DNA from: Bacteroidota bacterium
Lineage (GTDB): Bacteria > Bacteroidota > Bacteroidia > B-17B0 > Aurantibacillaceae
DNA: 64,000 nt
Reading direction: 5' to 3'
Assembly (NCBI GenBank): GCA_013697245.1
Contig: JACCXH010000051.1
Coordinates: forward strand, 1 to 64,000
The notes beneath the pieces were generated by a model that had not been told where the DNA came from, did no database searches, and was given only the letters and a program-made list of their open reading frames with translations. Both the position numbers and the translations under genes were made by a program. Below, one piece after another: positions 1 to 10,247 of the stretch (positions are counted from its first letter, which is position 1; every line of letters starts with the position of its first letter).

Positions 1-124
1 ATACCGACAAAAGGTTATTTAAAGATACATGTTTATTAGTGAGCCGCAAAAAAATGTCCGCGAAGCGACCATTAAAATTGCGCGCGAACGATGACCGAGT
101 CCGCCCGCTTACGTTTATTTGCTG

Positions 125-688
125 TTATACGCTGCCATTTGTTGTCTGGTATATTAACTCCCAGTCATGTGCAGTCACAATTATAGGAATATTCGTCCAA
201 GGTAAATTTTCTTGTCGAGCTTTGTCGACTGCTTTTTTAAATAAGTCCTGAAATAAAAGAATTATAACAAAGTTGCAAATTAAACTGCCTTCACCGTTCT
301 TTTCATACTCCTTTTGCAAGTCTTCAAGTCCTGTTATTATAAAGGAGTCTTGTATTGTCGCATTTTCTTTTTTCCAGTCAGCAAGCCAGTCAATGTCTGT
401 AAGGCCTTGATAATTGTCGTAGGCAAATAAGTCGGCAAACCAAAGGTCAGGATTGATTGTAAAGCCATTCATTTCACAATACATTGATTTAACAGTAATG
501 TTGTCACTTACCCTCTTATAAAACTTGTCCAGCCAGTTTTTTAAAGGAATAATAAGATGGTCAAGATTTCTGTCTATAAATAATTTGTCGCTTGGATTAG
601 AGCTCTTTTTTAATTCTGTCTCGCACCAGTTTATTGCTTCACTTAATTTATTTTCAGCAATTAAATGCCATACCGTGCGTAAATTCAT
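125..688 (-). CDS. hypothetical protein; its ORF start lies inside the truncated M4 peptidase frame, so the true 5' end is uncertain
   Basis: 187-aa ORF with soluble protein-like composition; overlaps 654..1916 out of frame. Confidence 0.5.
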   Translation of the reverse strand: MNLRTVWHLIAENKLSEAINWCETELKKSSNPSDKLFIDRNLDHLIIPLKNWLDKFYKRVSDNITVKSMYCEMNGFTINPDLWFADLFAYDNYQGLTDIDWLADWKKENATIQDSFIITGLEDLQKEYEKNGEGSLICNFVIILLFQDLFKKAVDKARQENLPWTNIPIIVTAHDWELIYQTTNGSV

Positions 689-1916
689 GGCCGACGCAGT
701 CCAAAAAAACCAAAGGATGTTGTCTTTGACTACCTTGTTTTGTCAAAAATATTGCTGAACCATTGAAGATTCCACCACCTTTAATGCCGCCACCCCCATT
801 ATTTGTAAATAAATTTGCTTGTACATTAGCTCCGTCCCATCCGTTTCTGCCAAATTTGTTTATATAATATTCGTGCGCTTTTTCCATACACCAATGAGCA
901 GTAGTGCCATCTCGATCTTGACCACCATTAGCCCACACATTCGTATTATCAATTATGTCTACCGACCCGTTAAAGTTAGACCCTATTACTGACGCTTTTC
1001 TTGTATACAATGTTGTGCCAGTACAATTGTCTTTTAATCGATATTTACAATCGCCTAATTTTTTAAATTTGTCAGTATAGATGTATTGTGACCCGTATTT
1101 ATGTAAATTTGCTGAACCTTGTTGACAATCCGCTGTTGAACAACCTATATTGTAGGTATCAATTTGCGGTGTTAAATTATCTGAGCGTTCCACTTCATTT
1201 AGACATTTACCCTCAGGCTGACTTCCAAAACAGGAACTTGAAATTTTATTTTTATAAAGAATAGTTCCGCTGTTAGCATTAACATAAACATCGATTACCT
1301 CATTTATACTGTCAAGCTTGCCTATTCGTACCTTATAAGCTAAATGATAGCTTATTTGATTTAAATTTGTCATGGGCAAAACAATTAGCTCAGCAAAAGG
1401 ATAGTACGTCGCTAAACTATCCATTTTTATTTGTTTTATCATAGCTTGCATTGTCGAATCTTGCCAATAATAAGTTGCTGCAGGTTCTGCACTTAATGCA
1501 TAATTAATTGCCTGATTGCCTGAAATTGTTGGGACAGTATTTACATTTATATTTTTATAAATGTTACCATTAGCAGTTATAGGATTTTGTTGTGAATTAT
1601 ATAATATGTTGAACATACTTTTTTCAACCGGGATATTATTGTAGAGTTGCGTAAATCGGTAGAATTTTTTTCCGATCAAACTATCAAAACGTTCTTCTGT
1701 TTTGTAAAGTGTGTTAATATTATTTTGCAATCTAAAATTCGATTTATGGTTTATGGTAATGTCATTAATACTTAAATTGAGATTCGGTTTAAATTTATAA
1801 ATTTGATTTAATGTATCGAAGCTTGCAATAATATTCGTGTCAATTGCTATTTGACTAAAGCTATTGTAATGCAAAAGCAGGATAATAAAAGTGATTAATA
1901 TGTTTAGTTTTTTCAT
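654..1916 (-). pseudogene. thermolysin-like M4 metallopeptidase (propeptide plus start of catalytic domain), 3'-truncated just after HEFTH
   Basis: Signal peptide, FTP/PepSY-like propeptide, HEFTHG zinc motif followed by only MAFNC and a stop; third zinc ligand and C-terminal domains absent. Confidence 0.75.
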
Positions 1917-2689
1917 TAGATTTTTATTTTTAAGCCTGTTTCTAAAAAATGATAATAATATGTTAAGTTAAATGCAGGGTTATTAAACTTATAGTCTAGT
2001 AAAGTTATCTTATATACTCTTGTATAAAATGTATTGATATTATATGACAAAAATGGGCCTATTAAAATTTTTGAGACTTTAAAAAGTCTTGCCACCTTAA
2101 AATCGATCGAGTAGTATAACGCATTATCTTTAATGAAATATTTTGTGTCGTTGATTGAACAATAATTGCAATTTATAGAGTTTTCCTTTACGTGAAATTT
2201 AGTAAGAGGGTTTACGTGTGCAGTAATAAAAAGATCAACCGCCCATTCATTTTTATTATAATCCTGTCTGGTGTAATTCACGCCCATTGATAGACTTGCA
2301 ACATGAATAATCGAATTCACCTCTCTGTTTCCAGAAAAGTATATATTCGAGAACCCCCCGTAATATTCTCCAACTTGCTTATTACGTTCTTTAACTAATC
2401 GATAACTCAATAGGATTGGAAATTTAAGCCTATAACTATTTCGGGCTAATAAATTGATTTCATATCCTAATGCCGCTTTAGCTCCGAACCCAAATCGTGG
2501 ATAAAATTTTAAGTGATAAGAATAATCATCGGGAAAATTTGAATCACGATCTAATTTAAAACTTTCGCCTTTTGGAATAAGGCCTATAAACCCTACGTCA
2601 AAAATGAAATTGTTTTTCTTTTGAGAAAGTGCGTTGAGCTTTGACAAAAAGATAAGTAGAAATATAATATAGTAGCGTTTCTGGTGCAT
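1916..2689 (-). CDS. secreted/outer-membrane beta-barrel-like hypothetical protein
   Basis: N-terminal signal peptide, alternating aromatic/polar pattern, C-terminal amphipathic strand. Confidence 0.5.
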   Translation of the reverse strand: MHQKRYYIIFLLIFLSKLNALSQKKNNFIFDVGFIGLIPKGESFKLDRDSNFPDDYSYHLKFYPRFGFGAKAALGYEINLLARNSYRLKFPILLSYRLVKERNKQVGEYYGGFSNIYFSGNREVNSIIHVASLSMGVNYTRQDYNKNEWAVDLFITAHVNPLTKFHVKENSINCNYCSINDTKYFIKDNALYYSIDFKVARLFKVSKILIGPFLSYNINTFYTRVYKITLLDYKFNNPAFNLTYYYHFLETGLKIKI

Positions 2690-2692
2690 ATT

Positions 2693-3943
2693 TTATTTTG
2701 TCTTTTCTTTTAAAGTATCAATTTCTTTTCTCATTTGAACCATTTGAATCGTCATTTCTTCAATCTTCTTTAATAAAAGTTTATTCATTTCAGCTACATC
2801 TATTCCGTTTTCTAGAACTTCTTTTTCGCTAGGTATTTCTGGTAAGTGTTTATTTGCTAAATAATATTTTTCTACATCGTACAAGTTTGGTAGTTTATAC
2901 TCTTTTGCAAACACATAATCAGCCCAATCGGAGGTTCTAATGTAACAAGCGGTTGAAACCATTTTACCGTAAACATTCAAAAGTGCATCTGAGTGTATTG
3001 TGTTTTGACTTTTAATTCCAATTTGTGTTTGGCCATTACCGTAAACTCTAAAACTTTCTACAGCTGGGCCAGATGCCGTATTTTGAACCGCAAAAGCTTT
3101 TGTATTGTTATTATTTACAGAAAATATAGTATTATACGCAAAAGGACCGCTATGATTACTTACAAAATTAGCAACCGCCTTATCTAACTCGCCCTTTACA
3201 TTTAATTTAGCACCAGTATTTACTTGTGTATTTAGAGTTTTATCACCCAATAAAATATTACCTAAACCATCCCAAGTAATAATAGCCTCGTTTGGTGTAG
3301 TATTTACATTACCAATTAAATGCCCATTAACTTGTGAGTTAGTTTGTGCATTACCATCAATACTCATACCATATGAGTATAGCGCATTTTTCACAAACAT
3401 TTTTGCTGTATTGTTAGAGGTGCTGTAAATACAAACTTGTGCATTGGTTGGGTCTACAACTTCTAACTTAGTATTCGGCGAAGTTGTGCCTACGCCAATT
3501 TTACCATCAACTGCTAAATTACCACCACTAAAATGAAAATTTGTTTGCGGGTTGGCTGTACCAAAGCCAATATACTCATTACCGCCAGTATTTTTTAACC
3601 ATATTTTAGGGTTGTTATTAGATTTTAAAATAAAATCATTATCATCGCAAGTACCAATATTAGCATCTGGAACACCAGCTAAACCTAAAAAGTTAAAATT
3701 ATTACCACCTATATTCCAGTTTGGTGTACCGGGTACACATTCCCAAGATGACGGTACAAAAGGCCCTTTAAATAATACACCAGAAGCGTTTGAATAAACT
3801 TTTGATATACCAGTACTAATTAAAGCATCGTTTTGTAAAGCCCCTTTAAAATTAGCAGAGCCAGTAAAACTACTAGCGCCAGATACAGCAAGAGAGTTAT
3901 CAACCTTAAAATCTAAACCTTTAATTTGTGTTGCCGCTTGCAC
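2693..3943 (-). pseudogene. cell-surface protein with peptidase S74/tail-fibre-like C-terminus, apparently lacking its native N-terminus
   Basis: IGVGTTSPNTKLEV repeats and C-terminal LPNLYDVEKYYLANKHLPEIPSEKEVLENGIDVAEMNKLLLKKIEEMT signature; no signal peptide; coding-like frame runs upstream of the GTG to a TAG at about 4004-4006. Confidence 0.6.
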
Positions 3944-3980
3944 TTGGTTTGTAATTACAATACCGCCCCCAACATATAAA

Positions 3981-4844
3981 TTATTTGATATTCTTGCATC
4001 TCCCTACAGTAATGTAAAGAACATCGTTGGCAGGATTTGGAAATGTTTTGAAAGACAAACCATCTGCTAACCTTTCATTTAAACCGGTAGAAATGTTAGT
4101 TGAAAATAAATTAGCCATATACACTTCTTTCGTATTTTTATTTTGTACGAAGGCCACAACACGCACCTCTGCATTATTTTTAATTTTTTGCATCGGCCAG
4201 TTAAAGGTGATGGTATCTTTGCCGTTTAAATTTTTATTTATCAATAAAGACCCGCTTTGGTTTGGTAACATTTTGCGCATAACGTACTCGTAGTTTGTTT
4301 CTGTATTTGCGCCCGGCGATGCTGCATAAGAACTTTTAAGAACATTCTTTTCTATTACTACAATATGCGCGATTAACGAGTCGCTAAAATTATTTGGGTG
4401 TAAAGATTCAAAAGCTATTTTGGTACTAAGCAGGTTGCCGCTAATTATTGTGCTTACATTATTAATGGCATATTTGTTTGCTACTGCTTTGCGCGAATTA
4501 ATGGTACTGGCTATTACCGGGTTAAAATTAGAGGAGGTATTACTGTAATAATTACCATCCACTACCGAGTAGGGCACGCTTGCAACGCCATAATAGTTTA
4601 CGCGGGCAGTTGATTCGGTGGTGTTCTCAAAATACATACTATCGCTATAGGGAAAATAAGTATGATAAGCAATGGCCACCACATCGGCAGGGTTATTATT
4701 TACATAATTAAATACCGGCGGGCTATATGCTGCGCAAGGCGGACAACCGGAGTTGGTAAACTGTTCGATCAACACCACACGTTGTGCAAATGCAAATTGT
4801 AGGCTTATAACACAAAGGGCTAAAATTGTTAATGTTCTTTTCAT
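3981..4844 (-). CDS. Omp28/thioredoxin-fold-like secreted protein with truncated T9SS type A sorting domain
   Basis: Signal peptide, CPPCAAYSP motif, FPNPANDVLYITVG start of sorting domain that then ends RCKNIK*. Confidence 0.65.
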   Translation of the reverse strand: MKRTLTILALCVISLQFAFAQRVVLIEQFTNSGCPPCAAYSPPVFNYVNNNPADVVAIAYHTYFPYSDSMYFENTTESTARVNYYGVASVPYSVVDGNYYSNTSSNFNPVIASTINSRKAVANKYAINNVSTIISGNLLSTKIAFESLHPNNFSDSLIAHIVVIEKNVLKSSYAASPGANTETNYEYVMRKMLPNQSGSLLINKNLNGKDTITFNWPMQKIKNNAEVRVVAFVQNKNTKEVYMANLFSTNISTGLNERLADGLSFKTFPNPANDVLYITVGRCKNIK

Positions 4845-4963
4845 AACTAATGCTGTTTTATGCTTAATAGTCGATCTAATTATTGATTCCTTACAAGAAT
4901 TTTGTTAAAAACCCAAACAAATGCCATCAAGAACTAAGTTACATAAATTAAAACAGTAAAAGA

Positions 4964-5338
4964 TTAAATTAAAATACCTTTTGATACCCAGGTAATGGCC
5001 AGTTTAAGGTCGCTATGCGAAAATGCCCGAAACTCTCCGGGAATAAGGATGCTGAAAATCATAGTAAAGAACTTAACAAGTTTAGAATCGCTAACAATGG
5101 CAGCACGGTTCCATTTGGTTAAATGTTTTAACCCCATTAACGCATCTTTTATCCAGGCAAAAAAAGTGAAATTCTTAACAGATGTTTTTAACACCAACAT
5201 ATAGTTTATTTGTCCCATTTTTTCCACGTGTTTCTCAACACAGGGAATTACAACCTCTTCAAAATCCTTTTTGGTTACCTTCCATTCAGCCTTAAAGCCA
5301 ATCATGTTAGGAGGAAGGTCTAATATTTGGTACATCAT
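4964..5338 (-). CDS. SpoIIAA-like (STAS-fold) protein
   Basis: MMYQILDLPPNMIGFKAEWKVTKKDFEEVVIPCVEKH...; internal ATG at 5338 preferred over ORF start at 5515. Confidence 0.65.
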   Translation of the reverse strand: MMYQILDLPPNMIGFKAEWKVTKKDFEEVVIPCVEKHVEKMGQINYMLVLKTSVKNFTFFAWIKDALMGLKHLTKWNRAAIVSDSKLVKFFTMIFSILIPGEFRAFSHSDLKLAITWVSKGILI

Positions 5339-5513
5339 AATAATTGCTTTTAACCTTAAACCGCAAAACAGATGCCAGTAATTATGATGGGAAGCCTTAT
5401 TGCGAGTGCATTTCACATAAATAGTTAAGAGTGGGCAAAATAAATAAAAATTAAACCGGTTTGGCATAAACTTGGTATCAACATAGTTAGTATAAAGTAT
5501 AAATACTCTTTTC

Positions 5514-5903
5514 ATGAGAACCTACAAGAATAATAAGGGTGTTGTAGAAAAAGAACACAGCTACAATCTTACAGAGCTAATTCAGGTAAGTAATGGAAGT
5601 AACGATTTTGTGGCCAATATGATTGAGATCTTTATAAAAAGTTCTTCCGAAATAATTACGAGAATTAAAGTTGCGCTGGAAAACGGCGATTGGAAACAAA
5701 TTTCAGCTCTTGCCCACAAAGCCATTCCATCGTTTCATTTTATTGGCTTAAAGTTGTTTGCCGAAAAATTAAAATTTATTGAGCTCAACGCCTTAAACAA
5801 AAAAGATCAAAAACGGATGGCGGAAATGATAGGCCTTATTACTAAGAATATGGCCGTAATATTAGAAGAGTTGCAAGGAGAGTTGCCAAAATTTAGAAAA
5901 TAG
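5514..5903 (+). CDS. Hpt-domain histidine phosphotransfer protein
   Basis: All-helical 129 aa with LAHKAIPSFHFIGLK Hpt-like motif; followed by a REC protein. Confidence 0.7.
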   Translation: MRTYKNNKGVVEKEHSYNLTELIQVSNGSNDFVANMIEIFIKSSSEIITRIKVALENGDWKQISALAHKAIPSFHFIGLKLFAEKLKFIELNALNKKDQKRMAEMIGLITKNMAVILEELQGELPKFRK

Positions 5904-5944
5904 CTTTTTAAAATTTTAAATAATAAAAATTAAAACACGTAGCC

Positions 5945-6340
5945 ATGAAAACAAAACAAAAACATATTTTCATTGTAGACGATGATGAATTTATATTATG
6001 GATATTAAAAGCAAGATTCGAAAAAGAAAATTACAAAGTAACCTTATCATCAAATGTTGATGATGCCTATTTTAAGGTAAATGTTATAAAGCCAAGCGTT
6101 ATGTTATTGGATATTGTACTGCCGGGTATGAATGGCCTGGATTTTATGAATATGGTGCACTCGCGTTTAATTGCAGAACATGTACCTGTCGTTATTATGT
6201 CTGCTTTAACTCAACCGGGCGTTATGCAAACTGCCTATAAGCTGGGGGCAAAAGCATACATAACAAAACCTTTTTCGATGGATTATGCGTATGAAATAGT
6301 AGATAGAATATCTACAATTGAACACAGTTATATCTCGTAA
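5945..6340 (+). CDS. single-domain response regulator (REC)
   Basis: IVDDDEF, LLDIVLPGMNG, KPF motifs. Confidence 0.9.
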   Translation: MKTKQKHIFIVDDDEFILWILKARFEKENYKVTLSSNVDDAYFKVNVIKPSVMLLDIVLPGMNGLDFMNMVHSRLIAEHVPVVIMSALTQPGVMQTAYKLGAKAYITKPFSMDYAYEIVDRISTIEHSYIS

Positions 6341-6478
6341 AAAATATGGGTTTTATAGTTCGCCTCAAAAATGTTAATTAAACATCAACCATGCTACTTT
6401 GCCAGGCGGCTTAAGATATAGCAAGTTTAAAAATTTGCATTTCCTTAAAGGTAAACGGCGAGAAATTTTTAAGATCTG

Positions 6479-6904
6479 TTAATTAGCACCTTTTTGCAAA
6501 CGTTGATTAATGATCTCTTCCAAAATATAGCAGCACCTGGCAAGTGCATTACGGTCTTTACTTATAAAATCAGAAGCTCCCTCGCTAATGGTTTGAAGGG
6601 AAGTTCTCATATTCTGTATTTGTGAAAGGATGATTATTTTGCAATCCGAGCATTTTTTTTGGATCTTTTTCATCACGTCTAAAGCATTGCTTTCGTTTAA
6701 GTAATAGTCAAGAAAAGCAATGTCCGTTTCCGGCTTAAGATTTCGCAAACAATCGGTTGAATTTGTGTAGGATTGTATCTCAAAACTGAAGTGTTTATCC
6801 AATGCAATAGTGTCTCCATAATTCTGAAGTTGATGCGTAAGCACCCTGTTATAAAAATCGTTATCTTCTAAAACAACAACGTTAAAATGATTTTGATTTT
6901 TCAT
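6479..6904 (-). CDS. single-domain response regulator (REC)
   Basis: VVLEDNDFYNRVL, IAFLDYYL, ILSQ and SKD motifs. Confidence 0.85.
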   Translation of the reverse strand: MKNQNHFNVVVLEDNDFYNRVLTHQLQNYGDTIALDKHFSFEIQSYTNSTDCLRNLKPETDIAFLDYYLNESNALDVMKKIQKKCSDCKIIILSQIQNMRTSLQTISEGASDFISKDRNALARCCYILEEIINQRLQKGAN

Positions 6905-6908
6905 ATTG

Positions 6909-7145
6909 TTAGATTTTACGTTTTAATTGGGTAATATTTTTTTTTATCTTGCGCCGGTAATGGTTTATAACGGCCTCTTTTAATTGTTTTCCCACACTTT
7001 TACAAGCAGGCTTTTTAGTGTGTTTTATAATAAGTAAACCAAGATCATTAATGGTTTTTATAATATAGTTTGGTAAAAATGTAGGATAGAAATTATAAAC
7101 ACACTTTTGCGGTTGACGGTCGACAATATGTAGAATAGTATACAT
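6909..7145 (-). CDS. small basic hypothetical protein
   Basis: 78-aa ORF immediately upstream of the REC gene on the same strand. Confidence 0.35.
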   Translation of the reverse strand: MYTILHIVDRQPQKCVYNFYPTFLPNYIIKTINDLGLLIIKHTKKPACKSVGKQLKEAVINHYRRKIKKNITQLKRKI

Positions 7146-7217
7146 TTTTTTATTTTTTTAAATTTAGTATTACATCTTATAAAATAACTACTATTTATTT
7201 TTCAGCAATTAAAATAT

Positions 7218-7829
7218 TTATTCGCACCCTTGTTCGCTTTCAGGCATAATTTCCTCAATAAGTTGTTTTGTTTTATTCAATAAGCGCACATGCGTTTTAA
7301 GATCGTTGCCTTTTACATATTTTGCAGATAAGGCAAGACACTCATCGCTTTTATTTATATTTTCTAAAGCAAGTAAAATATTTTTATGACCTATTTCTTT
7401 TCTGGCTTTTTGAATAAAGCCATAAGCAAAAAACAATTCTGAACTTTCAAATACTTTATTCATATTTTGCGGCTCAGGTTTTTTGTGGGCAAGATTAATA
7501 TAACAAATACTAAGCTTTCGTAATAAACAGTTTAAAGTTACCTGATCCCGATCCTGAGCGCTTGTATTGTGCCGGGCAAGTAACATAATGGCTTTATATA
7601 TTTCGTCTGCTGCCAGTTTCTTTTCATTCATCTTATTAAAGATAATAACGTTGTCAAAATTCTGAGACAATAATTTGGCCTTATTTATTTTATAGCCAGA
7701 TGATGAAACCGTAGCATCTTCTAAAAGGCCGGTGCCTGAATCATTTTTTTTGTTGCGGTTGCCGATATACACAATTAGGCTATAGAACATTAAGATGCAA
7801 ATAGAATAAAAAACAATTAGTGCTTTCAT
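7218..7829 (-). CDS. hypothetical protein with N-terminal TM/signal anchor
   Basis: N-terminal hydrophobic segment then helical region. Confidence 0.5.
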   Translation of the reverse strand: MKALIVFYSICILMFYSLIVYIGNRNKKNDSGTGLLEDATVSSSGYKINKAKLLSQNFDNVIIFNKMNEKKLAADEIYKAIMLLARHNTSAQDRDQVTLNCLLRKLSICYINLAHKKPEPQNMNKVFESSELFFAYGFIQKARKEIGHKNILLALENINKSDECLALSAKYVKGNDLKTHVRLLNKTKQLIEEIMPESEQGCE

Positions 7830-8022
7830 GATGATTAATTTTAATAGTTCTTAATCAATTATCTTATTACTGCCAAATCACGTGCCGCGTTTGTGTTTTA
7901 GCGGGTGTTTCGTAACGTCTTATTATACAGTGTATTAAAAACCCTCAAAAGGCTTGGTAAATCTATGTTTCAGGCAATCAAGTTATTTATGGGAAACTAT
8001 ATTTCATTTTGAGAATATTTTT

Positions 8023-8301
8023 CTACTGCGTTAATAATCTTTTTCTTACTTGTCTTTCTTTATCTTTTAATAAATAACCAAGTGTACCATCACACAAAAC
8101 AATGTATGAGATGGTTCCTTTTTTATTATTAAAGAAGTTAACTGAATACGTTTTTACAACTGCGAAATCGTGTTTAAAAAAAAGCTTCTCAGAGAATAAC
8201 TTCTTTATAACACCGTTAACCCACACAAGCTGTTTTGTAAAACCTAATTGCCTCGCTTCCTGCAGGGCTTTGTTGACTTGTATAGATCTTTTAGTATTCA
8301 T
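8023..8301 (-). CDS. small hypothetical protein
   Basis: Internal ATG at 8301 (MNTKRSIQVNKALQEARQLGFTKQ...) gives plausible soluble protein. Confidence 0.45.
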   Translation of the reverse strand: MNTKRSIQVNKALQEARQLGFTKQLVWVNGVIKKLFSEKLFFKHDFAVVKTYSVNFFNNKKGTISYIVLCDGTLGYLLKDKERQVRKRLLTQ

Positions 8302-8430
8302 TTCGTATAAACTAGTACTTATTATACGTAATAAATGAGGAGAAAATATTGTTTTGGGATAGCTTGAAAGAAATGAAGGGTAAACAGACACAAATGAAGG
8401 GTGGAATTTATTTATTATTTGAAACCGAAA

Positions 8431-9126
8431 TTATTTTATTTTTAAGCGTTCGTATAATTCGCCTAAATAAGTTCTACTAACCGGTATGGTGCGCCCGTTT
8501 ATTTCAATTATTTCGCCGTCTACCTTATCTATTTTTGCGAGCTGTACTATAAATGAGCGGTGCACCTGCATAAATTCATTTAAAGGCAGCATATCAAAAA
8601 TATCTTTTAAACGTAAATGTGTTTTATAGGACCTGATGTTTGTATTAAGCGTAATATCATTGTCGTGCGCACGGATCACAAAAATATCTTCAATAGCTAA
8701 ACGTATGTGTATACCATTGTGCTTTATAAAAATATTTTGCTGTTTTGCTTTTTCGTTTGCTTTTGGTTTTTCAAAATGAGCTTTTATTTTGTTAACACAT
8801 TTTAAGAAACGGGCAAAGGAAATGGGTTTATGTAAATAGTCAATGGCATTGTTATCAAAAGCATCCACGCCATAAGTTTTTTTGCTAGATACAAATACAA
8901 TAGGGATAGCTGTTGGCAGATTATTAAGGAATTCTAAACCGTTCATTTCGGGCATTTCTATATCCAGAAATAAAAAATCGATCTCTGAGAAATTTATTTT
9001 ATTTAATGCATCCAAAGCCGTTGCATAAGATGATACACATTTTATACTACCGGCTTGCAATAAATAGTGTTCAATTATTTTTGCAAAAAAAGGGTCATCA
9101 TCAATTATGGCGCATTTTAATGACAT
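8431..9126 (-). CDS. LytTR-family response regulator
   Basis: REC (IIDDDPFF, FLDIEMPEMNG, KPISFARF) plus LytTR domain (FIKHNGIHIRLAIEDIFVIRAHDND...VHRSFIVQLAKID). Confidence 0.9.
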   Translation of the reverse strand: MSLKCAIIDDDPFFAKIIEHYLLQAGSIKCVSSYATALDALNKINFSEIDFLFLDIEMPEMNGLEFLNNLPTAIPIVFVSSKKTYGVDAFDNNAIDYLHKPISFARFLKCVNKIKAHFEKPKANEKAKQQNIFIKHNGIHIRLAIEDIFVIRAHDNDITLNTNIRSYKTHLRLKDIFDMLPLNEFMQVHRSFIVQLAKIDKVDGEIIEINGRTIPVSRTYLGELYERLKIK

Positions 9127-9358
9127 GATTTAACATTTTAATCATTCTTCCAAAATAAAACCTGTAGAGATAAATCCTCAAACTACACCTACTGCTTAAG
9201 GCTTTACCTTGTTATAATATATACGAAAAGAGATAGAAAAAGTGTCGTTTTTTATACTTTTTTTTGATATTTTTTTAACGATCAAAACCCAATTATAAAT
9301 TGAACACAGCCAATAAATTTATTCAGCGTTTTAAATAATAACGAAACTAAATTAATTA

Positions 9359-10198
9359 CTACAAACTGCGCGAAGGCATTGTTAACAAAGGAATGTGTGT
9401 ATGAAAAGCCATTTTTTTGGTATAGCTCTCGCTAAACATCCGTTTAAATAAGTTGTGCCTGTGCGGAAGCATGGTGACAATATCTATCTCATATTCTTCA
9501 ATAAATTCATTTAGACCGTGAATAATGTCCGTATCTTCAAAATAATAATGGGTATGATCCAGGTCTTCAAAATAATTCTGGATCCGCATCCGCGAAACCT
9601 CTTTTTCAACCCCAACTAATTCTAATTCTTTTACAATATTTAAAATAAAAAGTTTAGCGTAAAATATTTTCGCAAATTCTTTTAAGGGTTCTAATAAATG
9701 TATATCAGTATCTATGTTGTAATCGGTTGCAAAAACGATTTTTTTAAATTGTTTAAAATTTGCACCTAAAGGAATGATCATGACCGGCACTAAGCTTTGG
9801 CGAATAACATCCGTAGCTATGCCGCCAACTAAAAATTCATTTAAGGGCTGGCTTTGTTGCATTCCCATGATAATAAGATCGGGGTTTTGCGAACGCTCAA
9901 TTTCAAGTATCTCATCAACCGCAAAACCCTCTGTTATCCTATAAGTAATGTCAACACCTGTTTTTTCTTTCAGGTGGTGAGCTTCTTTTTTTAAACGTTC
10001 TAGGTTCTCTTCTTCTACCATTTGCATATCCATCATTACTGTTGTTGGCGTATCGGTGGTAATCATAATCGGTAAATGATATGCGTGATAAAGGATGATT
10101 TTGCCGCGAATAGATTTTGCGAATTCGGCAGCATAAATAGATGCATTCTTAGCTGCATCTGAAAAATCGGTTGGAACAAGTATTGTTTTCATGCCCAC
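9359..10198 (-). CDS. universal stress protein, tandem UspA domains
   Basis: ILVPTDFSDAAKNASIYAAEFAK and LIIMGMQQS...GGIATDVIRQSLVPVMIIPLG motifs; second degenerate domain. Confidence 0.9.
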   Translation of the reverse strand: MGMKTILVPTDFSDAAKNASIYAAEFAKSIRGKIILYHAYHLPIMITTDTPTTVMMDMQMVEEENLERLKKEAHHLKEKTGVDITYRITEGFAVDEILEIERSQNPDLIIMGMQQSQPLNEFLVGGIATDVIRQSLVPVMIIPLGANFKQFKKIVFATDYNIDTDIHLLEPLKEFAKIFYAKLFILNIVKELELVGVEKEVSRMRIQNYFEDLDHTHYYFEDTDIIHGLNEFIEEYEIDIVTMLPHRHNLFKRMFSESYTKKMAFHTHIPLLTMPSRSL

Positions 10199-10247
10199 AA
10201 TTTTTAGTTTAACAATTTATTTCACCATATGTTCTTTAAAAGAACAA

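Noticed and set aside
1-125. Integron attC site
   Set aside because: GTATAAC/GTTATAC resembles a core box but does not fit RYYYAAC/GTTRRRY, and no clean folded attC pairing or integrase was seen; kept only as a weak cassette-like lead.
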